A program made the position numbers and the translations under genes. Below are positions 9,308 through 18,051 of a DNA stretch of 64,000 bases, piece by piece (the stretch's first letter is position 1; every line of letters starts with the position of its first letter). This DNA is from CAWCGU01 sp963838095 (lineage in GTDB: Bacteria; Actinomycetota; Thermoleophilia; Solirubrobacterales; 70-9): the NCBI GenBank assembly GCA_963838095.1, contig CAWIPO010000006.1:496001-560000 (forward strand). The letters run 5' to 3'. The notes under the pieces were generated by a model, which was not told where the DNA came from, searched no databases, and worked only from the letters and a program-made list of their open reading frames with translations.

Positions 9308-10676
9308 CTACTGGTGCGTCGCCCAGCCGTCCACCGCGCGGGCGGCGTCGAGCACCGCCTCGGAGATAGTCGGGTGGGCGTGGACGATCCGGGCCAGCTC
9401 CTGATAGCCGCCCTCGAGCGCCATCGTGTCGACCAGCTCGGCGATCATGTCGCAGGCGCGGTTGCCGACGACGTGGGCGCCGAGTATCTCTCCGTACTTG
9501 GCGTCGGCGACGATCTTCACGATCCCGTCGCGGTCGTCATAAACGGTTCCCGCGCCGACGCCCCCGAGCTTGAACCGCCCGACCTTGATCTCGTGGCCGG
9601 CCTCCTTGGCCTGCGCCTCCGTGAGCCCGACGCTTGCAACCTGCGGATGGCAGAAGGTGGCGCCGGGTACGAGGTCGACGTTCACGGGATGGGTCGGCGC
9701 TCCGGCGATCACCTCCACCGCGACCACGCCCTCTTCCATCGCCTTGTGGGCGAGGGCGGCGCCGCGGACCAGGTCGCCGATCGCGAATAGCTTCGGGTTC
9801 GTGGTCCGCTGGTACTCGTCGATCTTGATCCGGCCGCCGTCCTCGGTCTCGACTCCGGCGGCGCCGAGCTCGAGAGGCTCGGTGTCGGGGCGCCGGCCGC
9901 CGGCGATCGCGAGGTAGTCGACTTCGGCGCTCTGGTCGCCGTAGGTCGAGCTTCACCGACTTGTCGCCGGCCTCGACGTTCTCGACGGGAGTGCCGGTGG
10001 AGATCGTGATGTTCTGCTTCTTGAACGCTCGCTCGACGATCTTCACGACGTCCTTGTCCTCGGCGGGGAGGATCTGGGGCAGCATCTCGATCAGCAGCAC
10101 GTCGGTGCCGTAGCGGCCGTAGGCGGATGCAATCTCGGCGCCGGAAGCACCGGCGCCGACGACGGCGATCGACTTCGGCTGCTCGGGCAGGGACCATGCT
10201 CCCCAGGTGTCGACGACGCGGCCGCCGAACTCGACTCCCGGGATCGGCATCGCGACGGAGCCGGTCGCGAGCACGACTCCGTCCGCCTGATAGGTGGTGT
10301 CGCCGACCTTGACGTTGCCGTCGGCGTCGAGCGCCGCCTCGCCCTCGATCCAGTCGACCTTGTTCTTGTCCCACAGCATCTTCACGCCGCCGGCGAGGGT
10401 CTCCGAGACCTTCGTCCGGCGGGCGCCGAGCGCCTCCCAGTCGAGGCTCGCCTTCTCCACCTTGAGGCCGAGCTCGGCGCTGTTCGCGGCGTGGTCGAGC
10501 AGCTCCGCCGTGTGCAACATCGTTTTCGCCGGGATGCAGGCGTAGTTGAGGCAACGGCCACCCGGCTTGTCGCGCTCGACCACCGCCGTCTTCTTCCCGA
10601 GCTGGGCGGATCGAATCGCGGCCACGTAGCCGCCGGGGCCGCCGCCGATCACGATCACGTCGTAGGAGTCAGCCAT
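9308..10676 (-). CDS. lpdA: Dihydrolipoamide dehydrogenase (E3), one frameshift
   Basis: FAD- and NAD-dependent E3 that reoxidises the lipoyl groups of E2. The N-terminus has the FAD motif GGGPGGYVAA and the redox disulfide CLNYAC (about 42 and 47, in place of the more common CLNVGC). The NAD motif VVGAGASGAEIAS is present, and the C-terminal dimer-interface His-Glu pair is in HAHPTISEAV. The frame changes near 9945, between SVKLDL and TYGDQSAEVDYLAIAGG, needing a one-base correction. Its start follows the upstream membrane-protein gene by 47 bases on the same strand. It is separated from pdhABC by 5 kb and may serve other 2-oxo acid complexes as well. Confidence 0.9.
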
Positions 10677-10723
10677 CCCTCACCTTCTCGCCTTCTGGGT
10701 CGATCGCGACTCTATCCGAGGGG

Positions 10724-11269
10724 TCACTCGCGCGGCAGGCGCTCGGGCATCTGGATCCGCGCCATCGCCTTCACCATCCGGTAGAAGAGAAAGCCCGCGC
10801 CCGCCATCAGCGCCACGTCGCCCACGGCCTCGAGCACGGTCGTCGCCTGGATCAGCGCCAGCGAGCTGAGCACGAGCACGAAGACGAGGACCGTCTGGAA
10901 GCCGAGCACGGCCCAGTAGCGCGCTCGCCACAGGCCCCAGGCCATGACGGAGAAGAGGACGACGAAAACGGCCACCCCGCCGAAGGGGGGCCGGGCGTCG
11001 TCGCGGAGCACGTCCCAGAGCGCATAGCCGATTGCGCTGAGCACGACCAGCAGCACGGAGATCACCGCGGCGGCCGTGACGATGCCGGGGCGCTCGTCCT
11101 CACGCAGTGGGACGAGGGCTTCCCGCGCCTCGCGGTCCTTGAGCTCGCTGCGGGTGAGCGGGCGCTCGCCGTTGCCCGATGCCGGCGCCGCTGCGTCCGC
11201 CAGCTCTCGCTCGGCGCTGCGGCGCTTTCGCTTCTGTCGCTCGGCTCGCTTGCGCTCGCGATCGCTCAT
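10724..11269 (-). CDS. Four-helix membrane protein of unknown function
   Basis: 181 residues. The first about 60 residues are strongly charged (ERKRAERQKRKRRSAERE) and cytosolic by the positive-inside rule, followed by four predicted membrane helices (about 65-87, 97-115, 122-145, 150-170) and a short basic tail. I do not recognise the family. The ATG overlaps the thiE stop by 4 bases (ATGA), so the gene is translationally coupled to thiE; lpdA follows downstream. Confidence 0.7.
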   Translation of the reverse strand: MSDRERKRAERQKRKRRSAERELADAAAPASGNGERPLTRSELKDREAREALVPLREDERPGIVTAAAVISVLLVVLSAIGYALWDVLRDDARPPFGGVAVFVVLFSVMAWGLWRARYWAVLGFQTVLVFVLVLSSLALIQATTVLEAVGDVALMAGAGFLFYRMVKAMARIQMPERLPRE

Positions 11270-11943
11270 CGGGCGCCTCGGGAGATGGCCGCTTCGGTGG
11301 CGGTGCGCAGCGCTCGCGCCGCCTGCTCCGGATTCTCGGCGTCCCGGATCGCGCGGACGACGACGACGCGCTCGGCGCCAGCGCGGACGACCTCGCCGAC
11401 GGTGTCGGTGTCGATTCCGCCGATCGCAAACCAGGGCAGGGCTGCGTTGCCGCAGGCGAACTCGATCAGGCCCAGCCCCGTCGCCGGCCGGCCCGCTTTC
11501 GTCGGCGTCTCCCAGATCGGCCCGACGCTGATCTGATCGGGGCGGTGTGCGCCATCGGCATCCCCGGCGGCGATCACCTGTTCCTCGGTATGGGTGGAGA
11601 GCCCGATCAGAGTGTCGGGGCCGGCCGCTGCGCGCGCCTCGGCTACGGGGATGTCGTCCTGTCCGACGTGGACGCCGTCGGCGCCGGTCGCCGCGACCAG
11701 GTCGGGGCGGTCGTTGAGAATGAAGAGAGCATTGTGTTCGTCGGCGGCGCGGCGAAATGGGGCTGAGAGGGCGACCAGCTCCTCGTCGCAGCGCGGAGCC
11801 GGCTCGCGCAGCTGGATCAGGTCGGCGCCTCCGCGCAGGGCGGCATCGAGGAGGGGGCCGGGTGCGCGGCCGTCCGGAAGCCCCTCGCATACGAAGTAGA
11901 GGCGGGCCTCCGCCAATTGCCGCAGCCTCGATTCCCGGGTCAC
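11266..11943 (-). CDS. thiE: Thiamine-phosphate synthase
   Basis: Joins HMP diphosphate and HET phosphate to give thiamine monophosphate. TIM-barrel protein of 225 residues with the family motifs LIQLREP, LFILNDRPDLV, GVHVGQDD, GLSTHTEEQV, SVGPIWETPTKAG and FAIGGID, which line the diphosphate and thiazole pockets. It is transcribed leftward, divergent from the thiO-thiS-thiG operon, so the TPP riboswitch on the other strand does not precede it. It overlaps the downstream membrane-protein gene by 4 bases. Confidence 0.93.
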   Translation of the reverse strand: MTRESRLRQLAEARLYFVCEGLPDGRAPGPLLDAALRGGADLIQLREPAPRCDEELVALSAPFRRAADEHNALFILNDRPDLVAATGADGVHVGQDDIPVAEARAAAGPDTLIGLSTHTEEQVIAAGDADGAHRPDQISVGPIWETPTKAGRPATGLGLIEFACGNAALPWFAIGGIDTDTVGEVVRAGAERVVVVRAIRDAENPEQAARALRTATEAAISRGAR

Positions 11944-12006
11944 CTGGGCCAGTATCGCTGAGCGCGTCCCTCGAGCCCGGCCTCAACAGCGGTACCATGG
12001 AGTGCG

Positions 12007-12096
12007 AATACGGGAGCCCGATAGCTACGGGCTGAGAGGGCGGCTGGGCGCCGCCGACCGTCTGAACCTGATCCGGGTAATGCCGGCGCAGGGATG
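12007..12096 (+). ncRNA. TPP riboswitch (THI element)
   Basis: All hallmark pieces of the THI element are present in order: ACGGGAGCCCG (from 12010), GGGCTGAGAGG, then CTGAACCTGATCCGGGTAAT, TGCCGGCGCAGGGA. It ends 42 bases before the thiO start and so is expected to switch off thiO-thiS-thiG when thiamine diphosphate binds. A GC-rich stretch between 12104 and 12135 could form the expression platform. No strong Shine-Dalgarno stands out before the GTG of thiO. Confidence 0.95.
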
Positions 12097-12138
12097 TCGA
12101 TCGAATGCCCGGGCCGCTCGCCCCACACGGATCCGTAA

Positions 12139-13323
12139 GTGAGCGACCACATTCATCAAGCCAGCGAGCGCAACGGCGGCCGCGGTGCCGTCGACGTCGT
12201 CGTGGTCGGCGCCGGTGTGATCGGCCTCAGCTGCGCGTGGCGGATGGCCCAGCGCGGGCTCCGGGTTCGCGTGCTCGAGCGGGCGGCGCCGGGTTCCGGA
12301 GCGACCGGGGTGGCCGCTGGGATGATCGCTCCGGTCGGCGAGGCGATCTGGGGCGAGGAGGCGACGCACGAGCTTGCGCTCGCCTCCGGGGAGCTGTGGC
12401 CGCGGTTCGCAACCGAGCTCGAGGACGCCTCGGGACGGCCGCTCGGATATCGGCGCTGCGGCGCCCTGCACTTGGCGCTGGACCGCGACGAGGCCGAGGA
12501 GCTTCGGCGCCGCCACGGGCTGCATCGAGAGCTTGGCTTGGCGGCCGAATGGCTGCTTCCGCGCGATTGCCGTCGGCTCGAACCGGGGTTGGCAACGGCG
12601 GCTGGGCCGGGCGTTCACGCTGCGGATGAGGCGGAAGTCGACCCGCGCCGCCTGATCGCTGCGCTGAAAGCGGCGGCGGCCGCGACCGGGGTCGAGCTGG
12701 TGGCCGGGGCGGAGGTCGTCGAGGGGATCTTCGAGCGCGAGCGGCTCGCCGGCGTTCGCACTCGGGAGGGTCGCAATCACCGTGCCGGGGCGGTTGTGCT
12801 CGCCGCCGGCTGCTGGTCGGCGGTGCCGTGGCTGCCGGAGGCGGCGCGGCCGCCGGTGCGGCCGGTGAAGGGGCAGATCCTGACGCTGGGCGGCCGGTCC
12901 CGGGAGCGGGTCTGCGAGCGGATCGTGCTCACCCAATGGGTGTATTTGGTGCCGCGCGAGGACGGTCGCGTGGTCGTTGGCGCCACCGTCGAGGAGCGCG
13001 GGTTCGACACGAGCGTGACTGCGGGTGGGGTGCACGAGCTGCTGCGTGAGGCGTACAGGGTGCTGCCGGAGATCGCCGAGTTGGAGCTTCGCGATGCGAG
13101 CGCGGGGCTGCGTCCAGGCACGCCGGACAACCTTCCGTTGATCGGCGAGGGCGGGCTGGAGGGTCTCGTCCTCGCGACGGGGCACTGGCGCCACGGGATC
13201 ATGCTCGCGCCGGTCACCGCTGATGCCGTCGCGGCGCTGGTGGCGGGTGAGGATCCGCCGGTGTCGCTCGACTCGGTGGCGCCGATGCGCTTCGAGTCGC
13301 GCGTTGAGGTGAGCTCGGCGTGA
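12139..13323 (+). CDS. thiO: Glycine oxidase
   Basis: FAD enzyme that oxidises glycine to the imine used for the thiazole ring of thiamine in aerobes, 394 residues. FAD-binding motif VVVGAGVIGLSCAW (about 21-34) and the DAO-family C-terminal motif GLRPGTPDNLPLIGEG with LATGHWRHGIMLAP. First gene behind the TPP riboswitch; its stop overlaps the thiS start by 4 bases (GTGA). The GTG start at 12139 gives about 18 residues before the Rossmann fold, which is acceptable. Confidence 0.92.
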   Translation: MSDHIHQASERNGGRGAVDVVVVGAGVIGLSCAWRMAQRGLRVRVLERAAPGSGATGVAAGMIAPVGEAIWGEEATHELALASGELWPRFATELEDASGRPLGYRRCGALHLALDRDEAEELRRRHGLHRELGLAAEWLLPRDCRRLEPGLATAAGPGVHAADEAEVDPRRLIAALKAAAAATGVELVAGAEVVEGIFERERLAGVRTREGRNHRAGAVVLAAGCWSAVPWLPEAARPPVRPVKGQILTLGGRSRERVCERIVLTQWVYLVPREDGRVVVGATVEERGFDTSVTAGGVHELLREAYRVLPEIAELELRDASAGLRPGTPDNLPLIGEGGLEGLVLATGHWRHGIMLAPVTADAVAALVAGEDPPVSLDSVAPMRFESRVEVSSA

Positions 13324-13526
13324 CGGTGGAGGTGAACGGAAACCGACTGAGGCTTCCCGACGGGTCGAGCCTGGCCGACGCGGTCGCGGCGGTGGGCGCG
13401 GAGCCCGGCGAGCGCGGGCTGGCGGCGGCGCTGGATGGAAAGGTCGTCCCGAGCAGCCGCTGGAATGCGACGCGGCTGGATGAGGGGCAGCGGGTGGAGG
13501 TCGTGAGGGCGGTCCAGGGTGGCTGA
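13320..13526 (+). CDS. thiS: Sulfur carrier protein ThiS
   Basis: Ubiquitin-fold protein of 68 residues that carries sulfur as a C-terminal thiocarboxylate to ThiG. It begins MTVEVNGNRLRLPDG and ends in the obligatory Gly-Gly (VVRAVQGG). It overlaps thiO by 4 and thiG by 8 bases, which fits fixed stoichiometry of the complex. No adenylating ThiF is seen in this window. Confidence 0.93.
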   Translation: MTVEVNGNRLRLPDGSSLADAVAAVGAEPGERGLAAALDGKVVPSSRWNATRLDEGQRVEVVRAVQGG

Positions 13527-14337
13527 GGCGCGAAGCGTGGAGACAAGGGGGGCGGCTTCGGCCGCCGCAGCGAGCCTCGAGCTGGGAGGGCGGACCTGGG
13601 GGTCGCGCTTGATCGTCGGCAGCGGCGGCTTTCGCTCGCTCGAGGACATGGAGCGGGCGCTGGTTGCCTGCGGGACGGAGATCGTCACAGTGGCGCTGCG
13701 GCGGGTGGACCCGCTCGCGAAGGGCTCCGTGCTGGAGCTGATCGATCGCCTCGGCCTGTTCGCGCTCCCGAATACGGCGGGCTGCTACACGGCTCGCGAC
13801 GCGGTCCGCACGGCGCAGCTCGCTCGGGAGGCGTTCGAGACCGATTGGGTGAAGCTGGAGGTGATCGGTGACGACCGCACCCTGTTCCCGGATGCGGTGG
13901 AGCTGGTCGAGGCGGCGGAGACGCTGGTGGACGACGGATTCACGGTGCTCCCGTACACGAACGACGACCCGATTCTCGCGCGCCGGCTGGAGGAGGCGGG
14001 GTGCGCCGCGGTGATGCCGCTGGGCTCACCGATCGGCTCCGGGATGGGGATTCGGAACCCGTACAACATCTCGATCATCGTCGAGCGCGCAAGCGTGCCG
14101 GTGGTGCTGGATGCGGGGATCGGCACGGCCTCGGATGCCGCCCAGGCGATGGAGCTGGGATGCGACGCGGTGCTGCTCGCCAGCTCGGTCTCGCGGGCGG
14201 AGGATCCGGTGGCGATGGCGATCGCGATGCGGAAGGCAGTGGAAGCGGGTTTCGAGGCGCGCCGTGCGGGCCGGATTCCGCGCAAGCTGCACGCGCAGGC
14301 GTCGACGCCGGATGAGGGTCTATTGGAGCTGGATTAG
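13519..14337 (+). CDS. thiG: Thiazole synthase
   Basis: Makes the thiazole phosphate from 1-deoxyxylulose 5-phosphate, the glycine imine and ThiS thiocarboxylate. TIM barrel of 272 residues with the Schiff-base Lys in DWVKLEVIGDD (about 112), the phosphate-binding MPLGSPIGSGMGIRN and VVLDAGIGTASDA. The first about 20 residues are an Ala/Glu-rich extension before LELGGRTWGSRLIVGSG. GTG start inside the end of thiS. Confidence 0.94.
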   Translation: MAEARSVETRGAASAAAASLELGGRTWGSRLIVGSGGFRSLEDMERALVACGTEIVTVALRRVDPLAKGSVLELIDRLGLFALPNTAGCYTARDAVRTAQLAREAFETDWVKLEVIGDDRTLFPDAVELVEAAETLVDDGFTVLPYTNDDPILARRLEEAGCAAVMPLGSPIGSGMGIRNPYNISIIVERASVPVVLDAGIGTASDAAQAMELGCDAVLLASSVSRAEDPVAMAIAMRKAVEAGFEARRAGRIPRKLHAQASTPDEGLLELD

Positions 14338-14357
14338 CGCCGTTCGCGTACGCTCAT

Positions 14358-14966
14358 TTGGTCGTGGATCTCCGTGTCCTCGTCCGCTATGGGCTAGCTC
14401 TGCTCTCACTCGCGGCGGCGATGCTCCACCTCTCGGCCGCACAGGATCACTCGGGGGACGATTTGGTGGTGGCGCTGTTCGTCGCCGCTGCGTGGGCGCA
14501 GGCGGTTTGGGGATGGCTGGTGGCCACCCGGCCGGCGCGGTGGGTCCTGTACGTCGGGATCGCGCTGAGCGGTGGTGCGATTGCGGTCTGGGCGATCTCG
14601 CGCACGGTGGGGCTGGACATCGGAACGCACGCGACCGGCGCCGCTGAGCCGGTTGGGGTGAAGGATGCGGTCACGGTCGCGTTCGAGTCGGTGATTCTGA
14701 TCGGTGCGGTGGCGCTGCTCGGCTCGAGGCTGGATTCGATTCGCGTCGATTCGCGAGCCTTCGGACGGCGCGCACTCTGGATGCTCGGTGCAGTGGTGTT
14801 CGCGCTCAGCGTGCCGGCGTTTCTCGCCTCGAGCCATACGCATGGCGGGGGGAAGCACGGGCAGCACCGCGGCGCGCAGGCGGGAGGTGGCGAGCAGCTG
14901 AGCGAGCGCGAGCAGGCGCAGGAGCTGCGTCGCATCGAGCGGTTGGAGGCCCTCAGCAAGAAGTGA
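14358..14966 (+). CDS. Small membrane protein with His-rich tail, unknown function
   Basis: About 200 residues with four predicted membrane helices (near 8-25, 40-56, 62-82 and 101-120, with a further hydrophobic stretch at 140-155), then a His/Gly-rich stretch (SSHTHGGGKHGQHRG) and a charged coiled-coil-like tail (SEREQAQELRRIERLEAL). The His-rich segment may bind a metal; this is inference. The frame opens at TTG 14358, but GTG 14364 is an equally good start. It follows thiG by 20 bases and may be read through from the thi operon. Family not recognised. Confidence 0.6.
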   Translation: MVVDLRVLVRYGLALLSLAAAMLHLSAAQDHSGDDLVVALFVAAAWAQAVWGWLVATRPARWVLYVGIALSGGAIAVWAISRTVGLDIGTHATGAAEPVGVKDAVTVAFESVILIGAVALLGSRLDSIRVDSRAFGRRALWMLGAVVFALSVPAFLASSHTHGGGKHGQHRGAQAGGGEQLSEREQAQELRRIERLEALSKK

Positions 14967-14981
14967 GTCGGTGCCGGTGAG

Positions 14982-15563
14982 CTAGGGCCGCTTGCGCCGT
15001 CCGGCCTGACGGTCCGTCCATTCGCCGACTGTTCCCATCGCCCACGCAGCGCGATGGGCGGCGCGCCCGCTCATGGAGTCGTCGAGCGGCGCGACCGCGA
15101 CGTCGGGGTCGGTTCCGATGTCGACGGCGGCGTGCCGGACCGCCGCGAGCTGGCGGCGGAGGCGCCGCTCCCAGCTTCTGTCGAGCTCCGGCAGCTCCAG
15201 GTCGCCGCGGGTCTCGCTGACGTTTGCCAGGTAGGCGAGCAGCGTCGCGGCGTGCTCGAGGTCGTAGACGGCGAGGCGCAGGGCCTGGTTTCGCTCCAGG
15301 AAGCGGTCGACCACGTTCAGGCGCAGCCAGCCGAACCGGGTGCCGCTGCCTTCGGCCGCATGGCGCGAGTAGAGGCCGTGCGATTCGATCGCCGGGCGCA
15401 GGTCGTCGAGCATCTTCAGCAGCAGCTCGGCCCCGCGCCGGAGCGCGTCGGCGGCGTCGTCGCCCTCGAAGGCGGATGCAAGGCCCTCGAGCCGGCGGGC
15501 GGCTTGGCGAGAGGTGAGGAAGAGCTCGCGATAGCCGCGGTTCTCGGCTGGATGCAGGTCCAC
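14982..15563 (-). CDS. Conserved-looking helical protein, unknown function
   Basis: 193 residues, soluble, predicted almost entirely helical with many Leu, Ala, Arg and Glu; no signal peptide or recognisable catalytic motif. Segments such as NVVDRFLERNQALRLAVYDLEHAATLLAYLANV look like a helical bundle. It ends converging on the membrane-protein gene and lies 5 bases downstream of the secreted propeller-like protein, suggesting one transcript. I do not recognise the family. Confidence 0.55.
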   Translation of the reverse strand: MDLHPAENRGYRELFLTSRQAARRLEGLASAFEGDDAADALRRGAELLLKMLDDLRPAIESHGLYSRHAAEGSGTRFGWLRLNVVDRFLERNQALRLAVYDLEHAATLLAYLANVSETRGDLELPELDRSWERRLRRQLAAVRHAAVDIGTDPDVAVAPLDDSMSGRAAHRAAWAMGTVGEWTDRQAGRRKRP

Positions 15564-15567
15564 GGGG

Positions 15568-17571
15568 TCAACCTACGTCATCAGGGCCCCGAGGCCGGCC
15601 TTCGACGAGGCCGGCGCCGTCTGTCGCGCGAACGACGACGCGATAGCGGCCCTTCGGGAGCTCGCGGCCGGTAACGAGGGCGAACCTGCGCATTGCCTTC
15701 GATCCGTTCGCGAGCCGGGCGCGCAGGAAGCGCAGCTTCGCGCACGAGCGCGGGCGCCCAAGGGCTCCGTTGCGACGCAGGTACCGGCAGGCCTTGCGGC
15801 GCTGGGCCGATCGTGCGCCGCCCGCCACCCGCGCGACTGAGACCTCAACCCGCTTCACCTTCGCCGGCAGGCCGCAGGCGAGGTCGCGGGCGATACCACG
15901 AATCGCGGCGCCACCGGAGCCGATTCGGCGGCTGCGAACCCGGCTCGAGGGCTCGCTTATGTCCTTGCAGGCGAGCTGCGGCTCGGGCCGCTCCGGCCCG
16001 CGGAAGACGCTCAGCCCCGACGTCCCGCCGACCCAGATGTCGCCACCGGGTCCGACCGTGGTCGCGGCGAAGAACGAGTTCTCGGTCGGGCTCGGCGAGG
16101 TGGGGACGAAGAGGACCTCTTCACCGGTCATGAAGTCGATCCCGCTGAGCCCCCAGACGCCGTCTCTGACCCCCGCGCCATAGACCAGCCCGCTCTCCGT
16201 GCTCATCGTCGGGATCGAGTTCGGGATCGAGACCTCGGGGTTGCCCCACACGCTTCGGCAGGTGCGGGTCCTCGGATCCCAGTCGATCCGCTCGATTCCC
16301 TCCGGCGCGTTGCCCGGCACGTTGCCGAGGAGCTGGGTAAGCAGGTTGTACGGCGGCGGAACTGCGGCGAGCGCCTCGTCGAGGGCGAGAACGTTGTTGA
16401 CGACAACCGCGCTGTAGCCGCGGGTCAGCACCGACTGCTCGGACTTCGCCTCGGTCGTGCTCGGATCGCCGAAGGTGATCGGGACCTCGCAGGCGATCCG
16501 CCGGTCCTTGCCGGGCTCGATCGGCTTCCAATCGCGGGGGATCTCGTCGCGCCAGAACATCACCACATGGTTCTGCCTTTGCCCATCGGTGATGACGATG
16601 AGCTTGTCCTTGCCCGGCTCGGTTCCGACAACGTCGGGGGTCGAGCCGGACCCGGCCGACAGCGTCGAACCGCCACCCGCGCCCCCGGCCTCGTACTCGG
16701 CGCGCCAGACGCGCTCGAGGCCTGAGTCGGAGAGGCGGAACTTGTACTGCGCCTCGGTCGAGACCGGATAGATGCCGCCCTCCTCGTCGGTTGAGATCGA
16801 GTTGGAGATCTCCTCGAGCTCGCCTTTCGGCACCGACGGGTCGCCGCAAGCCTTGCCGTTGATCGACGCGGTGAGCAGGTGCTCGGCGCTCATCCGATTG
16901 GGCTCACGGGGAATCACGCCGATGATTCCCTGGACGGTGGCGAAAGCGATTGTGCCCTCGTAGGTCATTGTCATCCCGATGATCCGGTCGTCGGGGCGAC
17001 ACATGGCCTGGGGCGGCAAGGTGAACTGGGCGAGCAGCTCGATACCGGAGGTGCGCACCCCTGGCTCCGCGTCGCCGTAGACGAGCAGCCCCTGCTCGGT
17101 CGCGGTGATCAGATGGTTGTCGCGGTCGAGGAGGTTGTATACGCCGGAAGTCGTCGGAGGGCCGGGCTCGCCCGGGACCGTCGCCGAGCCGAGCACCTCG
17201 CCAGATTCGTAGTCGAGCTTGTAGATCCGGTCTTGGGGAACGGCGATCGTCGAGAACCACGCGGTTATGCCCCCGTCCGGGTAGGGCTCGGAGAACTGCA
17301 CGATCACCGGGATCTCGTTTTCAAACGTGACGTCCTGCCAGATGACGTCGTCGCCGGGATGCGGGGCGGGGTAGGGACTCGAGCCCTGCGCGTACGAGTT
17401 GCGGTGGGTGGTCGACCACGCGGGACCGGCGACGAAAGGGTTGCACGGCGGCTCGTTCGCGACCGCAGGCGTCAAGCAGTGACCGGCGCTGTTGACCGGC
17501 GGCGCCGCGGCCGCCGCAGGCGCGCCGATGCACACCCCGGCCGAGGTGAGCACGAAGACGACGAAAAGCAT
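15568..17571 (-). CDS. Large secreted protein, probable beta-propeller
   Basis: 667 residues from ATG 17571. A signal peptide (MLFVVFVLTSAGVCIGAPAAAAA) is followed by a Cys-poor extracytoplasmic region with repeated short motifs resembling blades of a beta-propeller (VYNLLDRDNHLITATEQGLLVYGD, GGIYPVSTEAQYKFRL, LIVITDGQRQNHVVMF, WVGGTSGLSVF, listed here in pieces). The last 100 residues are strongly basic (RRKACRYLRRNG) and may contact the wall or nucleic acid. Function not recognised; a cell-surface PQQ-like or quinoprotein-like propeller is possible. The frame stays open upstream to 17922, but that part has no signal-like sequence and overlaps the divergent gene. Confidence 0.6.
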   Translation of the reverse strand: MLFVVFVLTSAGVCIGAPAAAAAPPVNSAGHCLTPAVANEPPCNPFVAGPAWSTTHRNSYAQGSSPYPAPHPGDDVIWQDVTFENEIPVIVQFSEPYPDGGITAWFSTIAVPQDRIYKLDYESGEVLGSATVPGEPGPPTTSGVYNLLDRDNHLITATEQGLLVYGDAEPGVRTSGIELLAQFTLPPQAMCRPDDRIIGMTMTYEGTIAFATVQGIIGVIPREPNRMSAEHLLTASINGKACGDPSVPKGELEEISNSISTDEEGGIYPVSTEAQYKFRLSDSGLERVWRAEYEAGGAGGGSTLSAGSGSTPDVVGTEPGKDKLIVITDGQRQNHVVMFWRDEIPRDWKPIEPGKDRRIACEVPITFGDPSTTEAKSEQSVLTRGYSAVVVNNVLALDEALAAVPPPYNLLTQLLGNVPGNAPEGIERIDWDPRTRTCRSVWGNPEVSIPNSIPTMSTESGLVYGAGVRDGVWGLSGIDFMTGEEVLFVPTSPSPTENSFFAATTVGPGGDIWVGGTSGLSVFRGPERPEPQLACKDISEPSSRVRSRRIGSGGAAIRGIARDLACGLPAKVKRVEVSVARVAGGARSAQRRKACRYLRRNGALGRPRSCAKLRFLRARLANGSKAMRRFALVTGRELPKGRYRVVVRATDGAGLVEGRPRGPDDVG

Positions 17572-17664
17572 GCGCCTTGCCGACAAGTCGCCGGGATCGT
17601 AGCCGAAACAAACCGTCCTGCCTGTATCTTCTGGATCCCAGCCACCGCTTAAGATGCTGACCCG

Positions 17665-18039
17665 ATGGCCGCCAGAACCGTGATCATGGGGTCGCTCGGC
17701 AGGGGGCTCTACGGAGTTCTGGCCCTGTTCTTCCCGAAGCTGTTCGAGCGCGGGCCGGCGGCGATCACCGACGACGACACGCGCTACTTCAACCGCCTGT
17801 TCGGCGCGCGGGACATCCTTGTTGCGTTCATCTCCATCGTCGCTGTGCAGCGTGGCAACGTGCGCGAGGCCGTAGCGATCAACCTGATCGCGGAGACGAG
17901 CGATGCGGTCGCGAATGTGCAAGAGATCAGGGAGCGCGGGGGACCAGACGCGTCGACGATCGTCGGCGTTGCATTCAACGTCGTCGGCTTCAGCACCTGG
18001 CTGTCGGCGCTGCGGCAGCTGCGGGCACCGTCGCCCTAG
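17665..18039 (+). CDS. Small hydrophobic protein, unknown function
   Basis: 124 residues with about three hydrophobic segments (GRGLYGVLALFFPKLF, ILVAFISIVAVQRG, VGVAFNVVGFSTWLSALR). The arrangement with a conserved-looking RYFNRLFGARDI resembles small four-helix membrane proteins of actinobacteria, but I cannot name the family. It is divergent from the secreted propeller-like gene and converges on the enoyl-CoA hydratase gene. Confidence 0.55.
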   Translation: MAARTVIMGSLGRGLYGVLALFFPKLFERGPAAITDDDTRYFNRLFGARDILVAFISIVAVQRGNVREAVAINLIAETSDAVANVQEIRERGGPDASTIVGVAFNVVGFSTWLSALRQLRAPSP

Positions 18040-18051
18040 GGCCCGGATGCA

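Noticed and set aside
12025..13194. 389-codon minus-strand frame over thiO
   Set aside because: Antisense of thiO and across the riboswitch; no domain.
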